Positions 34,276 to 50,284 of a stretch of 64,000 bases of DNA are shown piece by piece. The stretch comes from Excoecaria cochinchinensis (lineage: Eukaryota; Streptophyta; Magnoliopsida; Malpighiales; Euphorbiaceae), in contig CANTUQ010000112.1 of assembly GCA_947683425.1 (NCBI GenBank), positions 10,555,501 through 10,619,500 of the forward strand, in the 5' to 3' direction. The notes under the pieces were generated by a model. That model had not been told where the DNA came from. It saw only the letters and a list, made by a program, of their open reading frames with translations, and ran no database searches. Position numbers and translations under genes: made by a program. Positions within the stretch are counted from its first letter, which is position 1. Each line of letters opens with the position of its first letter.

Positions 34276-35408
34276 TGTAGACACTCGGTCCCGAGGCAGT
34301 CCAAGATCAGGATTACCCGATGATGAAAAAGATACTTGCCATAAGCAAAGGTGTCAAAAATGATGTCTTCCATGTCGAAAATCTCTTTTGTTCCTCCAAA
34401 AATTTTAATCCAAAATTTTACATTTTTACTCTTATTTTTATTCCTTTTATTTTTTATTTTTTATTTTTATTTTTTTTTTCATTTTTTTATTTTTTAGTTT
34501 GCCATGTGATTTGAGCATCACCGGTGCGGGTTGGGTCGTGCGTGTGTGGGCCATGCCCGTGCAGAAGTGGCGTGCGCCCATAGGCGACGTGTGTCCGCAG
34601 GCACGGTGCACGCCCGCTTGGCGACGAGCGTCCGCAGGGGCACACGTCGCCTTCGTCCACCCATGGGCATTCTTGCCCTTTCATGCTGTCATTTTCACCT
34701 GCGTTTTCTTGGTCAATTTTTCCCAGTCTGTTACATTTGTTTCATGTCTTAATGATATTTTGGTTACTGAGATTAAAAAAGGGCATTCTGTCTCTTCCCA
34801 TTTTAGGGCAAGACAGGGAAACAAAAGGCTCATTTTGTTTTCATTTGAGGGAGAGAGCAAAAATTTTCATAAGCAAAAAAAGGGGTTTTCTCTCAACTGG
34901 AAAAAGCAGACGTTGGTTTTTTGAAGAAAGTCTTTAGGATTTTCAAGCTTCTAACTTTTCTCTTCTTCTTTTTCTTTTGAATATTTTTCATTCGGGGATT
35001 GATCTAAGGAAGGAAAATCAATTTCCTTTGTCTCGGATTACCCTACCAAAAATATTTTCTTGAGCTAACTTATTTAAAAGCACAGATTTTTATATATTCT
35101 TCGGGTGTTTATCACTGTAAATTCGACAAGAAGGACGAATCAAGACACCATTTTCTTCGATCTATAAAATTCTGAGTGTAAACATTTTTGGACCCGTTCT
35201 CATTTAATTTTGTATATCATTTATTATTGTTAATATTATTTTCATGTTGTTATTATCATGTCTATCATTTATTTCTAGCATTTTAATATGATTATTATTA
35301 TCGTCGATTTGTTATTTGTTTTTCTAATTTGACTTCTTCGTGATGCCTGTTGCTATTATTATTATTATTGTTGTTAATTTGATACTGTTGTTATTATCAT
35401 GCATTTGC

Positions 35409-35456
<48 letters not shown>

Positions 35457-35650
35457 GCATCTACTGCTACTATTATTATTATTAATATTATCATTACACC
35501 ATGTTTACTCTACTACTATTATTATTGTTATTATTATTATTATTACTATTAGAATTATTATTATTTTATCCTATGGTTATTATTAGTGTTATTACTTCAT
35601 GTCTATTTTATATTACCATTATTATTGTTATTATTTTTGTTGTGTTGTGA

Positions 35651-35734
<84 letters not shown>

Positions 35735-36995
35735 CATCATCATCATCATCATCATGATTATTATTATTGTTATCATAATTTTATTATTGTTATTGCTATT
35801 GCTTTGATATGAACTTTTAGTATTATTATTAGGCTTTTGCATGACTTATTTTTAGTTCCTTTTGCATGAAAATCATTTGTATGTTGCATTAATGTGTCCT
35901 ATATTTATTTTGTCTTCACTTGATTAATTTTGTCTAAAATTATTACTAATATTTTTAATATTATTTTTTCTGTCCGAGATTTAATTTGAGTCGCATTGTT
36001 TGAGTATTTCCATGACCTCCGGGGTGCCGCATTGTTCGGTGAGACCTTTCCTATTCCCTCTCCTTGTGTTGTGTTTGTTTGTAAATAAATATTTTATTTA
36101 TGCATGCGTGAGATAAAAAATCACAAAAATACTTTTATAATAAAATTGGAATTTTTACTAATAAAATTGGGACCAATGTCCCTCATTTTAGCCAAGCAAT
36201 GTAAAATGTCATAATAAAACGAAGAGTTAATTTTTTCCAAAAATGGGATCATTCATCCCAGTTTTCGAACTAATGATCAACACAACTTTTCAAGCCCTCT
36301 TTAAATAAAAACGCGAAGGAAATAATATTCCTAAACCAAACAAATATCCCGGTTTATATATGTTTTTCTTATGTTTTACTTCATTTGTTTATTTTAAATT
36401 TATATTCATATATTTTCCTTTGGGCCCTTATAATTAATTTTGGGGCAATATTATTTAATTTTCATTTGGGATTGTATTCCTTCCCAATTCATATTTTTAA
36501 TCTTCTTTTATTGGGTTGTATTCCGCTACAATTTCCCTTGTAATTGTGTGCTTGGCGTGTTTATTACTTTTCATTATCGTTTTATTTATCGCTTTCTTTA
36601 CAGCTTTTGTTTATTGCTTTTTGCTTGTAATGCGCTTTTAATTAAATGCATTAATCGTGTGAGAGGAGAGATAGAATTTTAAGAAGTTAAAAAATTCATT
36701 TATAAATAATTAACCAAAGTATAAATAAGAGTGAAGTTCCAAACACCAATCTCTGGTCTAGACCAATAAGAAGTTAGAGACCTTTCCCAATTTCTTGTAA
36801 ATGGGGTGGCGACTTCAAAATGCCTCAAAGGTGCCTAAAGGCGTCGTGAGGCTAGATGATCCTTCTCAATGTTCTATAGGGAAGTAGGCATCCAAGATGT
36901 CTCATGGCACCCAAAATCAAAAAGACGCAAACGAATCCCTTGAGCCCTAAAAGCGGGTTCAAAGAGGGCCTTTGCTAGGTTCGGCGCGCGTCACA
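34276..36995 (+). mobile_element. Tat-1 3' LTR
   Basis: 2720 bp, TGTAGACACTCGG to GGCGCGCGTCACA, followed by the GTTCC duplication at 36996-37000. Carries the GC island (34520-34665), TATAAAA at 35163-35169, (TTA)n tracts at 35411-35449 and 35652-35733, and the paired GTATTCC motifs near 36467 and 36513. It is complete, unlike the four LTR starts upstream. Confidence 0.9.
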
Positions 36996-37000
36996 GTTCC
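36996..37000 (+). repeat. Target site duplication of Tat-1, right copy (GTTCC)
   Basis: Exact match to 6712-6716, directly after the CA end of the 3' LTR. Confidence 0.9.
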
Positions 37001-37942
37001 CATTGTAGTAAGTGCCATTGGGGCAAATGCCGTTGGTTGACTGGGGGATGTTTTAGATGTGGGAGCACAGACCATTTTCTAGCTAATTGCCCGAACTTGT
37101 ATGAGAATACTCAGGGTCAACAAGAGGCTAGTCGAGCAGCATCGAATGCTCCTCAGGGCAGTCGTGGTAGAGGTAGAGGACGGGTTCGTGGCGGTCTCGA
37201 GAAAGAGAATCTTCTGAGATAGTAGATTGCCCTATAGCGATAACTACAAGAGCCTATACTATGAGAGCTCGGGATGAGCAGGACGCACCGGAAGTGATTG
37301 CCGGTAAGTTTCAACTCCTTAACACTGAAATATATGCTCTGATAGACCCAGGTTCTTCACATTCCTATTTGTGTTCTAACAAACTATGTCATAAATTGTC
37401 TTATGAGGATAAATTGGATTATGAGATATGTGTGACCAGTCCGTTAGGGCAATGTGTTAATGTGAATCGGGTGTTTCGAAATTGTCCTTTAGTAGTGCAA
37501 GATAAGGAATTTTCAATAGACTTGATTAATTTGCCATTTCATGAGTTTGACCTAATCTTGGGTATGGATTGGTTGTCCAAGCACCGAGCTATAGTGGATT
37601 TCCATAGAAAAACAGTCGTGCTCAGTTACCTGTGATTATGAAAGGGTTGGGATGTAATACTTTACACAATGTGATTTCGGCTATGAAGGCGAGGCGATTC
37701 ATAAGGGATGTGAAGCATATTCGGCCTTAGTTTTGGATTCTCAACGGGGGCAAGTAAGAATTCAAGATATTCCCATAGTGAGAGAATTTGTAGATGTGTT
37801 TTCGGAGGAATTACCGGGTTTGTCGCCAAAAAGTGAAGTGGAATAGTCTGTGGACATTGTGCCTAGTGCAGCTCCGATTTCTAAGGCTCCTTATCGGATG
37901 GCTCCAGTGGAATTAAAAGAATTAAAAAGTCAGTTGCAAGAG
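37001..37942 (+). pseudogene. gag-pol: Tekay-H gag end, protease and RT start
   Basis: Continuation of the gag cut at 6716. The zinc knuckle CFRCGSTDHFLANC (CX2CX4HX4C) lies at about 37050-37092, followed by an Arg/Gly-rich tail. The protease segment is open at 37261-37635, with active-site ALIDPGSSHSY (about 37336-37370) and DLILGMDWLSKHRAIVDF near its end. A stop (TGA) follows at 37633-37635. The start of RT (EFVDVFSEELPGL, then APYRMAPVELKELK) is readable to 37942, where the solo LTR cuts it. A TAG near 37843 is another stop. Confidence 0.88.
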
Positions 37943-40793
<2,851 letters not shown>

Positions 40794-40798
40794 AAGAC

Positions 40799-41595
40799 CG
40801 ACTAGATAAAGGTTTTATTAGACCGAGTGTGTCTCCTTGGGGTGCCTCGGTACTATTTGTTAAGAAGAAAGATGGTACGTTATGAATGTGCATTGATTAT
40901 CGGCAAATCAACAAGGTCACGATTAAGAACAAGTATCTGTTGCCATGGATCGAGGACCTTTTTGATCAATTAAGAGGAGCAGGAGTGTTTTCTAAGATAG
41001 ATTTGAGATCAGGCTACTATCAGCTGAGAGTTAAGGATGTGGATGTTGCAAAGAAAGCTTTTTGGATGCGGTACGGTCACTATGAATTCTTAGTAATTCC
41101 GTTTGGTTTGACTAATGCGCTCGCAGCTTTTATGGATTTAATGAACAGAGTATTCGGACCGTATCTCAACCATTTTGTTATAATGTTCATCGATGATATT
41201 CTGATTTATTTGAGGAATGAAAGGGAACATGAGAAACATCTTTGGTTGGTGTTGTAAGTTTTGAGAGACCATCAACTCTATGCTAAACTTAGTAAGTGTG
41301 TTTTTTGGTTAAAAGAAGTAACATTCCTTGGGCATGTTGTCTCTACTGAAGGTATTTGGGTAGATCCATCCAAAGTTGAAGCGATTGTGAATTTGTTGCC
41401 ACCTAGAAATGTGCCGGAGGTGAGAAGTTTTCTTAGTTTAGCCGATTATTATAGGCGATTTGTTAAGGGATTATCAGTGTTCACTTCGCCTTTGACTAGG
41501 CTTCTTCGAAAAGCAGTTAAATTTGAGTGGTCCGATAAGTGCCAAGCAAGCTTTGACCAATTGAAGAATATGTTGACTAAAGCTCCTGTACTGTA
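40799..41595 (+). pseudogene. pol: Tekay-H reverse transcriptase, remainder, broken
   Basis: Continues the RT after the solo LTR: LDKGFIRPSVSPWGA, then a TGA where the family has Arg just before MCIDYRQINKVT (40886). Catalytic motifs are intact: KIDLRSGYYQL and FIDD at 41186-41197. A TAA at 41255-41257 and a TAA at 41594-41596 break it. The second stop lies at a small deletion between KAPVL and YSDAS, where about a dozen codons of the usual RT-RNase H junction are missing. Confidence 0.9.
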
Positions 41596-42051
41596 ATGTA
41601 CAGTGATGCTTCAGGCATAGGACTTGGATGTGTTCTGATGCAAGATGGTAAGGTGATATCTTATGATTCTAGGCAGTTGAAGCCTCATGAACAGCACTAT
41701 CCGACACACGACTTGGAGTTAGCAGCGATAGTGTTTGCTCTTAAGGTTTGGCGACACTATTTGTATGGGGAAACCTGCAGAATCTTGACGGAACGCAAGA
41801 GTCTAAAATATTTGCTTTCTCAAAAAGAATTAAACTTGAGACAGCAGAGATGGTTAGAATTGTTTAAGGACTATGATTGTATTATTGATTATCATCCGGG
41901 CAAAGCAAATGTAGTGGCAGATGCTTTAAGTAGGAAGTTTGGTTTGGCCCTAGCTCTGAGTAGGGGAAGATGGAAATTCGATTCGAAGGGAGCACTGATT
42001 GCTCAGCTGAAGGTTAAACCAAATTTGAAGCAGCTGAATATGGATGCGTAG
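41596..42051 (+). pseudogene. pol: Tekay-H RNase H, one catalytic residue altered
   Basis: Open segment of 151 codons. YSDASGIGLGCVLMQ gives the first Asp, HDLELAAIVFALKVWRHYL the Glu, and ADALSRK the last Asp. The third position, normally T-D-H-K-S-L, reads T-E-R-K-S-L, so that Asp is Glu. Ends at TAG before the integrase. Confidence 0.88.
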
Positions 42052-43416
42052 ATGAGTGACCTAATATTGCAGCATGCTTTTCAATTGGTAAGAAGTGGTG
42101 GTCAGATTGAATTTTCTGTGGATAGTGAAGGAGTGCTCAGACAGGGAAGTCAATTGTGTGTGCCTAATGTAAGTGATGTAAAGAAGAATCTTTTGCAAGA
42201 AGCTCATTCTACAGTTTTCACAATGCATCCAGGAGGAGATAAAATGTATAAAGATCTCAAGCAGTTTTATTGGTGGCCGGGTATGAAAAAGGACATAGTG
42301 GATTTCATTTCGAAGTGTCTAATCTATCAACAAGTGAAAGCCGAGCATCAAGTCCTATCGGGTTTGCTTAATCCCTTACCCATTCCTCAATGGAAGTGGG
42401 ACAATGTTACGATGGATTTTGTATCTGGTTTACCACTGACGCAGCGTAAGCATGATTCGGTTTGGGTTATAATTGACCGGTTATCTAAGTTAGCGCATTT
42501 CTTACCAGTTCTCTTAGATTGCTCCATGGATAAGTTAGCAGAGATATATGTTAATGAGATAGTAAGGCTTTACAGAATTCCATTATCCATTGTGTCTGAT
42601 CGAGATCCAAGATTTACCTCGAAGTTCTAGAAATAGTTACAGTTAGCTTTGGGTACTCGGTTAAATTTTAGCAATGTATTTTATCCTCAGACCGACGGTC
42701 AGTCTGAAAGAGTTATTCAGGTCCTTGAGGATATGCTTCAGAGGTGTGCGTTGGAGTTGTCAGGTAGTTGGGATAAGTATGTGCCTTTAATGGAATTTGC
42801 GTACAATAACAGTCATCAAGTGAGTATTAGAATGGCTCCCTCTGAAGTTCTTTATGGATGGAAATGTAAAACTCCAGTGTGTTGGACTGAGTTGTCGGAA
42901 CGATCTATTATAGGTCCAGAGATAGTTAAAGACACTGAAGAAAAGATCAAAATATTGCAATAGAATTTAAAGGCAATCAAGAATAGACAGAGATCCTATA
43001 CCAATTTGAAGCGAAGGGACATTCGGTATGAGGTTGGCAACAAAGTGTTTTTAAAGGTATTACCTTGGCAAAAGGTTCTTCATTTCGATAAGAAAGGTAA
43101 ATTGAGCCCGTGGTTTATTGGACCTTACGAGATCTTGGAAAAGATTGGCCCAGTGGCTTATAGATTAGCCTTGCCAATGGAGTTAGCTAAATTGCATGAG
43201 GTATTTCATGTATCCATGTTCCGTCGCTATCGATCGGATCCATCTCATGTGTTGTCAATTCAGGATATTCGGATTCAGCAAGATTACTCGTTTGATGAAG
43301 AACCGAAGGAGATTCTAGCTAGAGAGGTGAGACAGCTCCGAAGCAAGCAAATCCCTTTGGTTAAGGTATTATGGTGGCATCATGGGGTGGGAGAAGCAAC
43401 TTGGGAACTGGAATAG
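42052..43416 (+). pseudogene. pol: Tekay-H integrase with C-terminal chromodomain, broken
   Basis: Zinc region HSTVFTMHPGGDK ... CLIYQQVK: the second Cys of the usual CxxC is Tyr. DDE core: WDNVTMDFVSGLP (Asp), VSDRDPRF (Asp), TDGQSERV (Glu), all present. Stops at 42628-42630 and 42634-42636 look like Trp and Gln codons changed to TAG; another TAG lies at 42961-42963. The C-terminal part has KLHEVFHVSMFRRY, then a chromodomain-type end at about 43280-43413 (LAREVRQLRSKQIPLVKVLWWHH ... EATWELE). The chromodomain is the known targeting module that steers Tekay-like elements to heterochromatin. Confidence 0.9.
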
Positions 43417-43481
43417 GTTATGAGATCTCAGCATCCTCAGTTATTTGACTCGGGTGAGAATTTCGAGGATGTAATTCTGTT

Positions 43482-43495
43482 AAGAAGGGGAGTAT
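43482..43495 (+). other. Polypurine tract of Tekay-H
   Basis: AAGAAGGGGAGTAT directly before the 3' LTR, primer for plus-strand synthesis. It follows the pol tail motif AATTTCGAGGATG, also kept in the non-autonomous element at 56672-56695 (minus). Confidence 0.75.
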
Positions 43496-45897
43496 TATAA
43501 CACCCCGTTTTCACCATAGTAGTTTAAACCTTGTGGTGTGTGATTTTGTATATACACTATTATTTTGGCATGTGTTATTGTAAGTTAAGTTTATTATGTG
43601 TTTGTATGGGATTAGTGTGCGTGTAAGTGAGGTTTGGCTTAGGTGTAGTGTGGAAGTTGGAAGTAGGGTGTGAATTGGTTGAGTCCACCAATTGGAAGGT
43701 GACATGTCGCAAGGGAGTAGGCTTTTTAAGCCAAGGAGAGAGAAAGAGTGAGGGACAGCCGCCCTCTTGCCCTCTCTCGTTCTTTCTTCCTCCTCGTCCA
43801 TGCCATTTTCATCTTCTTCTTCTTCTTTCTTCCTCTTCTTTGATTCTCTTTCTCTTTTGTTAGTTTTTGTTGGTGGATTTAGGCAATTCTAAGACTTGTT
43901 GGTAAGTGTTAGTTGATTTCTTTCTTCTTATTCCTTTTATTAGTGTATGTGTGTTCTTGGGTTAGGGTTTTGAATTCTGTAAGTTTTGGGTATTGTGAGC
44001 AGAATTACCTCCTAGGGAGTCTAAGGGGAAGGACATAGCAAGTGGAAGTGGAGCCCCTTGATTTGGAGCTAAGGATACCAAGGTTTGGGAATTTATGTGC
44101 CCTTTTTTTGCATTTCATGATTTTTGTATCTTTCATGGAATTTCTGAAAATTTGGTGTTTAAGGAGGTTCATGTTAGTATAAATGTTATGGGTTTTTATT
44201 TGATTTAAGTTGTGATGCTTGATTGATGATTTATTGAAGCAAAAATTTAAGTTGATGGATTTTTGATGGAAATTTTCTGGCTTTGCAATGGTTGGGATTT
44301 TGAGTAGGTTAATCCGTGATTCGATTGTGTTAATTGATGTAAGAGTTGTGTTTTATGTTGTTTATAATGGATGGAAGGTTTGATTTGAGGAAAGTTGAAG
44401 TTTGTTTTGATTTGGGTAAGTTGGGATTTGATTTTGGGGATTCTATAATTTTTTGCATTTTTGGCTGAGATTGGAAGACCCGACACTGTCGTGATCGAGA
44501 CGTTGTTGCGAGCGTGATAGAATCATATCTTCTAGTTCTCGCTGTGCAGGGACGTTGCTCCGAGTCGTGAAGGGCAGCACGAGTCGTGAAACTTTCGGCA
44601 TGCATGACTCGTGAAGCTCCTCACGAATCGATGTGAGAGCGTGAAGCATTCACGAATCGTGAAGTTTTTCACGAGTCATGAATGCTAGCACAACTAGTGC
44701 TCTATTGGAGAGCCTTGTTACGAGTCGTTTACAAGGACACGACTCGTGATAGGGTAGAGGAGCATCGACACAAGTCGTGTCGACCTGCATGACTCGTGTC
44801 CCTTTCTTCTTCCCTCGCGATCGGCTTTCTGGCCACTGTCGCAAGCACGACTCTTGTCGCGATCGCGACATTAACCCCCTGCTTGCCCTGTTTTTTTGAG
44901 ATTGCCCTGTTCTTCTAAAATGATTTTCATATCTTTTTTTTTCATGGGTTTTTACTATTGTATAGAATAAAAACATGCTTATATATGTATTATGTCATGG
45001 TTTCTTGATGATAAATTACATGTTATGTTCTGAATATGATTTATAATATGCATGACCTGCGAGAGTCAATAAGTGGATAAATAGGCATGCCTATAGAGTT
45101 CAGTTAGCCCCGATTCCATGCAAAAATATTTTGAAACAAAAAGAAAAGAATGATTTTAGTATCCATACGTTTGAGAATGAATTATTGGTACCTCCGGGTA
45201 TCTGTGCGTTACTCGCTATCCACTATTTTAAATAAGCAGATTTACTGTATTCTTGTGTTATTATAATTCAGTTCAGAATGAATGATTGGTTGATTAATGA
45301 TGTTGACACTTTGAACATGTTGAGCTATTTATTAAGACTTGATTTACAGTATGTGCCATGTGTATGTGATTTGTTTCTAACGTCCACTGTGAGTGATCGT
45401 TTTTCATTGTGTTTTCCCCACTAAACATTATCGCTTAACACGGGTGTGTTATCCGTGCAGGTGTGGATGCTATTAGAGATTTTGGGTCAGTGTAATCCGT
45501 TATCGGTAGGGCCAACACACGCTTGAGAGAATTTTGTAGTATAGGCCTTTGTAATTTGTATTTCATGTATTATATAATGTTGAGACTTTTGATGTAAAGT
45601 TTTATTTTGTATCTTCAGACACAACTTTTGTATGTATATTAATCTCCTGTAATTGACGCCTTTTAAATTTCTGCTTTGAAAGAACATATTTAAGATATCA
45701 ATGAAAAGTTTCCAAATTTCTATTTTCCAACCTTGATTTCCTGTTATCTTCGAGAAGTTTTAATTTATTCCGCTTTTGATATATGTTTATACTTATATGT
45801 TTAGTATGAGTGTGTGTGTGATAACCCTTATCTATCGGGGCATTCCCTTCTCTTTTGGAGAGGTGAACTTCCCTACGTATAGGTAAGGGGTGGTACA
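43496..45897 (+). mobile_element. Tekay-H 3' LTR
   Basis: 2402 bp. Starts TATAACACCCCG (TG decayed to TA) and ends GGGGTGGTACA. Lacks about 80 bp present in the 5' LTR at roughly 4830-4905. The palindrome cluster is at 44482-44868. The twin hairpin at 45421-45458 is partly decayed (CTAAAC/GCTTAA and ACACGG/CCGTGC). Followed by TTATT. Confidence 0.9.
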
Positions 45898-45902
45898 TTA
45901 TT

Positions 45903-45913
45903 AACATCGTTAC

Positions 45914-46010
<97 letters not shown>

Positions 46011-46895
46011 GTTGTTGTTGTTGTTGTTGTCGTTGTTGTTATTATTGTTATTATTATTTTCATTATTGTCATTATATTTCGCATGGTGTTATTTCATGGT
46101 TTAGTTATTATTATTATTATTACCATACTTTTGCATGATTTTTAATTATTTTTTATGTGTGATGTTTGTATATTAAATTAATGTGTTTAATATAACTTAT
46201 TTTCTATTTGTGTATTAATTTTATTCTAGATTTTCTTTATTTTTATTTTCAGATAATCTTAAAATTATTGCTAATATTTTTTGTTATTTTTTTTTAATTA
46301 TTTGGGGTTAAAAATGTCATGTTTATTTGTTTGTGCATTTTTCGTGACCAAACGAAAGGGTCGCAATGCGTAGAGTTTAAATCATTTGGGTGAGACCTTC
46401 CCTATCTCCATTTATGTGATTGTGTTTATACGCGTGTCAAATAAAAAAATCACAAAAATATTTTTACAACTAAATTAAAATTTTTATTAATAAATTGGGA
46501 CCAATGTCCTTGAGTTTAGCCAAGAAATGCAAAAAAAAATCGTGGACTAAAATGAAGAGTTGATTTTATTAAAAAATAGATCACTCACCCCGATTTTCTC
46601 GATAAATACCAAAAACAACTCTTCGATCCTATTTTAAGTGAGCTTGAGGGAACCATTGTTCCTAAACCAATAAATATCCCAATTTATGTATGTTACCCCC
46701 TTCTTGATTGGTTGTGTATGATTAATTTTATGTTTATATTTTGTGGGCCCTTGTAATTAATTATTTTTGGGGCAATTTTATTTTCTTTCACTTGGGGATT
46801 GTATTCTGTCCCAATTTCCATTTTAATTTTATTTAACTTTTCTCTTCATTTGGGGGATTGTATTTGTCCCAATTTCTCTTTTGTAAATGGAGTGG
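45903..46895 (+). mobile_element. Tat-0 3' LTR, second part (lacks its end)
   Basis: Continues the LTR interrupted at 3193: a long (TTA)n tract (45914-46010) with GTT variants, then CGAAAGGGTCGCAATGCGTAG-like and GGGATTGTATTCTGTCCC motifs (near 46796 and 46854). It stops at 46895, about 450 bases short of where other LTRs end, exactly where the minus-strand Tat-B LTR begins. Confidence 0.82.
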
Positions 46896-48232
46896 TGTGA
46901 CGCACGCCAGAACCCAGCAAGGGCCCTCGCTTTGTGAATCCGCCTTTGGGATTCGAGGTATTGGTTTGCATCTTTTGATCATGGGTGCCATGAGACATCA
47001 TCGGTGTATTCCTCCCAATAGAACATTGGGGAGAACAACCTAGTCTAATGACACCTAAAGGCACCTTTGAGGCATTTGGAGTCGCCACCCAATTTGCGAG
47101 AAATTGGGAAAAAGTCTCTCACCTCTAACGGTCTATACCAGAGATATGCTGTCCGGAACTTCCCTCTTATTTATGCTTTAGTTAATTATAAATGGGTTTT
47201 TAACCTCTTAAAATTATATCTCTTATCTCACGCAGTTGGTGCATTTAAATTAAATAGCGCATTCCAAGCATACAAAAGCGATAAAAGGGAAGCAATAAAT
47301 AAAGCAATAAATGAAGCGATAAAAGAAAGCGATAAACACGCAAGCATGTAATTACAAGAGAAATAGGGGCGGAATACAACCCCAATAAAAGGAGATTAAA
47401 AATATAAATGGGGATGGAATACAATCCCCAAAAATAAATGAAGTTGCCCCAAAATTAGTTACAAGGGCCCAAAAGGAAATGAACATAAATTTGAAACACT
47501 CACACAAGGTTCAAATAAAAAGACATACATAAATCGGGACATTATTTTAGGAACATTGGTTCCTTCGCACTTATTCGAAATTTAGGAACATTGGTTCCTT
47601 CGTATTAATTTAAAGAGGGTTCGAAGAGTCGTTTTGGTTGTTTGGTGAAAACCGGGATGAGTGATCCCACTTTTAGAGAAAATCGACTCTTCGTTTTAGT
47701 GGTGATGTTTCTATGATTGGGCTAAAACAAGGGACATTGGTTCCAATTTTATTAATAAAACTCAATTTAATTGTAAAAGTATTTTTCTGACTTTTTATCT
47801 CACGCGTGCATAAATAAAATAATTATTTACAAATAGCACAACGTAAAGAGAGAGTTGAGAAAGATCTCACCCAAACCGGCGTGATCCTTTGCGCGTCGCG
47901 ACCCATCCGGGAAGTCGCGAGAACTCTCACATAACCCGACTCAAATTAAATCTCAGGCGAAAACAATATTAAAAACATTAGTAATGATTTTAAAAATTAA
48001 ACAAGTGAAAACGAAATAAACATTAGGTAGGTCAAGTTATAATGATGAGACAAACACAACAAAATAATAATAATAATAAATATAACACGACAATATTAAT
48101 AATGAATAAATCCAATAATGATAATAACAATAACATTAATAAATAGTAATATAAAAACATAAAAAATGAATGAGAATAAAACATGATAATAATAATAATT
48201 ATAATAACATAATATCAACAAATACGAAATGA

Positions 48233-48236
<4 letters not shown>

Positions 48237-48314
<78 letters not shown>

Positions 48315-48396
48315 TAATAATAATAATAATAATAATTAATAATGATAATAAATAATAAATAATATGAAAACAGAGGAATCAATTGATGATAAACAA

Positions 48397-48452
<56 letters not shown>

Positions 48453-48522
48453 GTATAATAATTAATAATGATAATAAATAATAAATAATATGAAAATAGA
48501 ATAATCAATTGATAATAAACAA

Positions 48523-48553
<31 letters not shown>

Positions 48554-48585
48554 AATAATGATAATAATCAATTGATAATAAACAA

Positions 48586-48631
<46 letters not shown>

Positions 48632-48690
48632 AATGATATAACACGACAAAAACAGTATTAATGACGATAATGATAACAATAGTAGTGATG

Positions 48691-48735
<45 letters not shown>
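48237..48735 (-). repeat. Composite (TAA)n arrays in Tat-B LTR
   Basis: Four main (TAA)n tracts separated by copies of an ~50-base spacer containing AATCAATTGATAATAAACAAA (near 48375, 48505 and 48567). The array has thus grown by duplication of repeat plus spacer as well as by slippage. Confidence 0.85.
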
Positions 48736-48738
<3 letters not shown>

Positions 48739-49599
48739 GTAAATACTAACAGTAGCCGCAAGGAAAAAACCAATGGTAGAGTCATAATGGTAATAATAAT
48801 AAGAAGAAGAAGAAAAAAGGAAGAAGATTTACTACGAAAATAATTATCAAGTTGAACCCACAAAAAAAAATCAAATTAAAGCAAACAAATAATATATCAA
48901 TGGTGATATTAATACATTAAAATGATAAAAGTGAATACTAGACATGATGATAATAGCAAAAATAATATTAACAATAATAAATAATATACAAAAAATAGAT
49001 TAGAACAAGTCCAAAAATGTTTACCCTCAGAATTTTTTTTGATCGGAGAAGCGGTGTCTCGATTTGTTTTTCTTGTCGAATTTGTGGTGATGAGTATTTG
49101 AAAAAAATGTAGAAATTGATTTTTTAAAATAAATTAAGAGAGTATTTTGATAAAAATAATATTTTTGGTGGATGATTTGAACAAAAAAAATTAATTTTTC
49201 AGGCTCAAACCACTCAAGAAATGGATTATATTTTTGAAGAAAAGTAAATAAATTAAAGTTTGAGAAAAAGAAGAGAAGAACCTTCGAATATTTTGAAGAA
49301 AAATTGAAGAAGAAAAACCTGCTGGAGAGAAGAAAGACTAGAGAGAAAAAATGAAAATCTTTTTTTTTTTTTAATAATGGTTGCCGTCCTCTAAAATGAA
49401 GGGAAATTCCCCTTCTTAATTTTGAGTCTTGGCCAAAAAAAGGAAGGGACAAAATAGTTTTAATTTTTAGTTAATCAAAAGTAGCATAAAATGGTGAAAA
49501 AAAACGGAAAAATCAGACTGAAAACGCAGGAAAAAAGGACAGTGGCCGCGCGGAGGGGGCAACAGCGCGTGAAAAAGGGACTGCGCGCGCAGGGGGGCA

Positions 49600-49720
49600 C
49601 TCGCGACCACTCAAGTGGCCGCGTGATGGCCATTTAAGTGGCCATCACGCGTGATGGCCACTTGAGGAATGTGGGCGTGGATGGCCACATATAAAGTGGC
49701 CATCCATGGCCACTTAAATC
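49600..49720 (-). repeat. Nested palindromes in Tat-B LTR
   Basis: A perfect 28-base palindrome lies at 49636-49663 (half site AAGTGGCCATCACG). It overlaps a hairpin with arms GCGTGATGGCCA/TGGCCATCACGC at 49621-49650. Further GGATGGCCAC/GTGGCCATCC and AAGTGGCCAT/ATGGCCACTT arms follow at about 49675-49715. All are built from the word TGGCCA. Confidence 0.85.
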
Positions 49721-50137
49721 CCACATATGTATATTATTTTTTTTTAAAAAAGAAAAAAGCTTTTAAATTCTTTTTCTCTTAAATCTTTTTTTTCCAATTA
49801 ATTCAATTAACCAATTTAATTAGTTTAATTCAACTAAATTAATTAACTAATTTAATTTTCCATTTTCAATTAAATCAATTAATTAATTTAATTCAATTAA
49901 AATAACTAATTTAATTTCCCTTTTTTATTTTTTAAATATCAAAAATAACACTTCTTAATAATATTAATTAAAATTTTTTTTATAATATATTTTTATTTAT
50001 TTATTTGTTTATTTTTTATTTAAAAATAACGAGGGTCTCGACAAGGTTAACATCATTTTTGTCACCTTTACTTGCAAGTATCGTTTTCATCATAGGGTAA
50101 TTCTGATCTTGGACCGCCTCGGTACCCGGTGTCTACA

Positions 50138-50156
50138 ATTGCCCCAAATTTTGGGG
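50138..50156 (-). other. Polypurine tract of Tat-B
   Basis: On the minus strand CCAAAATTTGGGGCAAT immediately precedes the LTR, as the GGGG-containing purine stretch does in Tat-0 and Tat-1. Confidence 0.6.
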
Positions 50157-50284
50157 AACTATAGAACTTAGGTGCCTAAGTGAGCCAAAATTCAGAAAAG
50201 AAAGGAAAGAAACGCGTACCTGAGGTGGTTGTCTTCCCGGGTTGCACCGAGTCCGCTCCAGACTTACAAAGTGCTAAGTTGCTC

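Larger units (their letters stand above)
46896..50137 (-). mobile_element. Tat-B 3' LTR
   Basis: 3242 bp; starts (minus) at 50137 with TGTAGACACCGGGTACCGAGG and ends at 46896 with GCGTGCGTCACA. Contains a GC/palindrome-rich island (49540-49720), core block near 49015, several (TAA)n arrays (48237-48313, 48398-48451, 48588-48628, 48689-48735) and paired GGAATACAA motifs near 47380 and 47414. The Ile/Tyr-rich ORFs are microsatellite translations. Confidence 0.88.
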
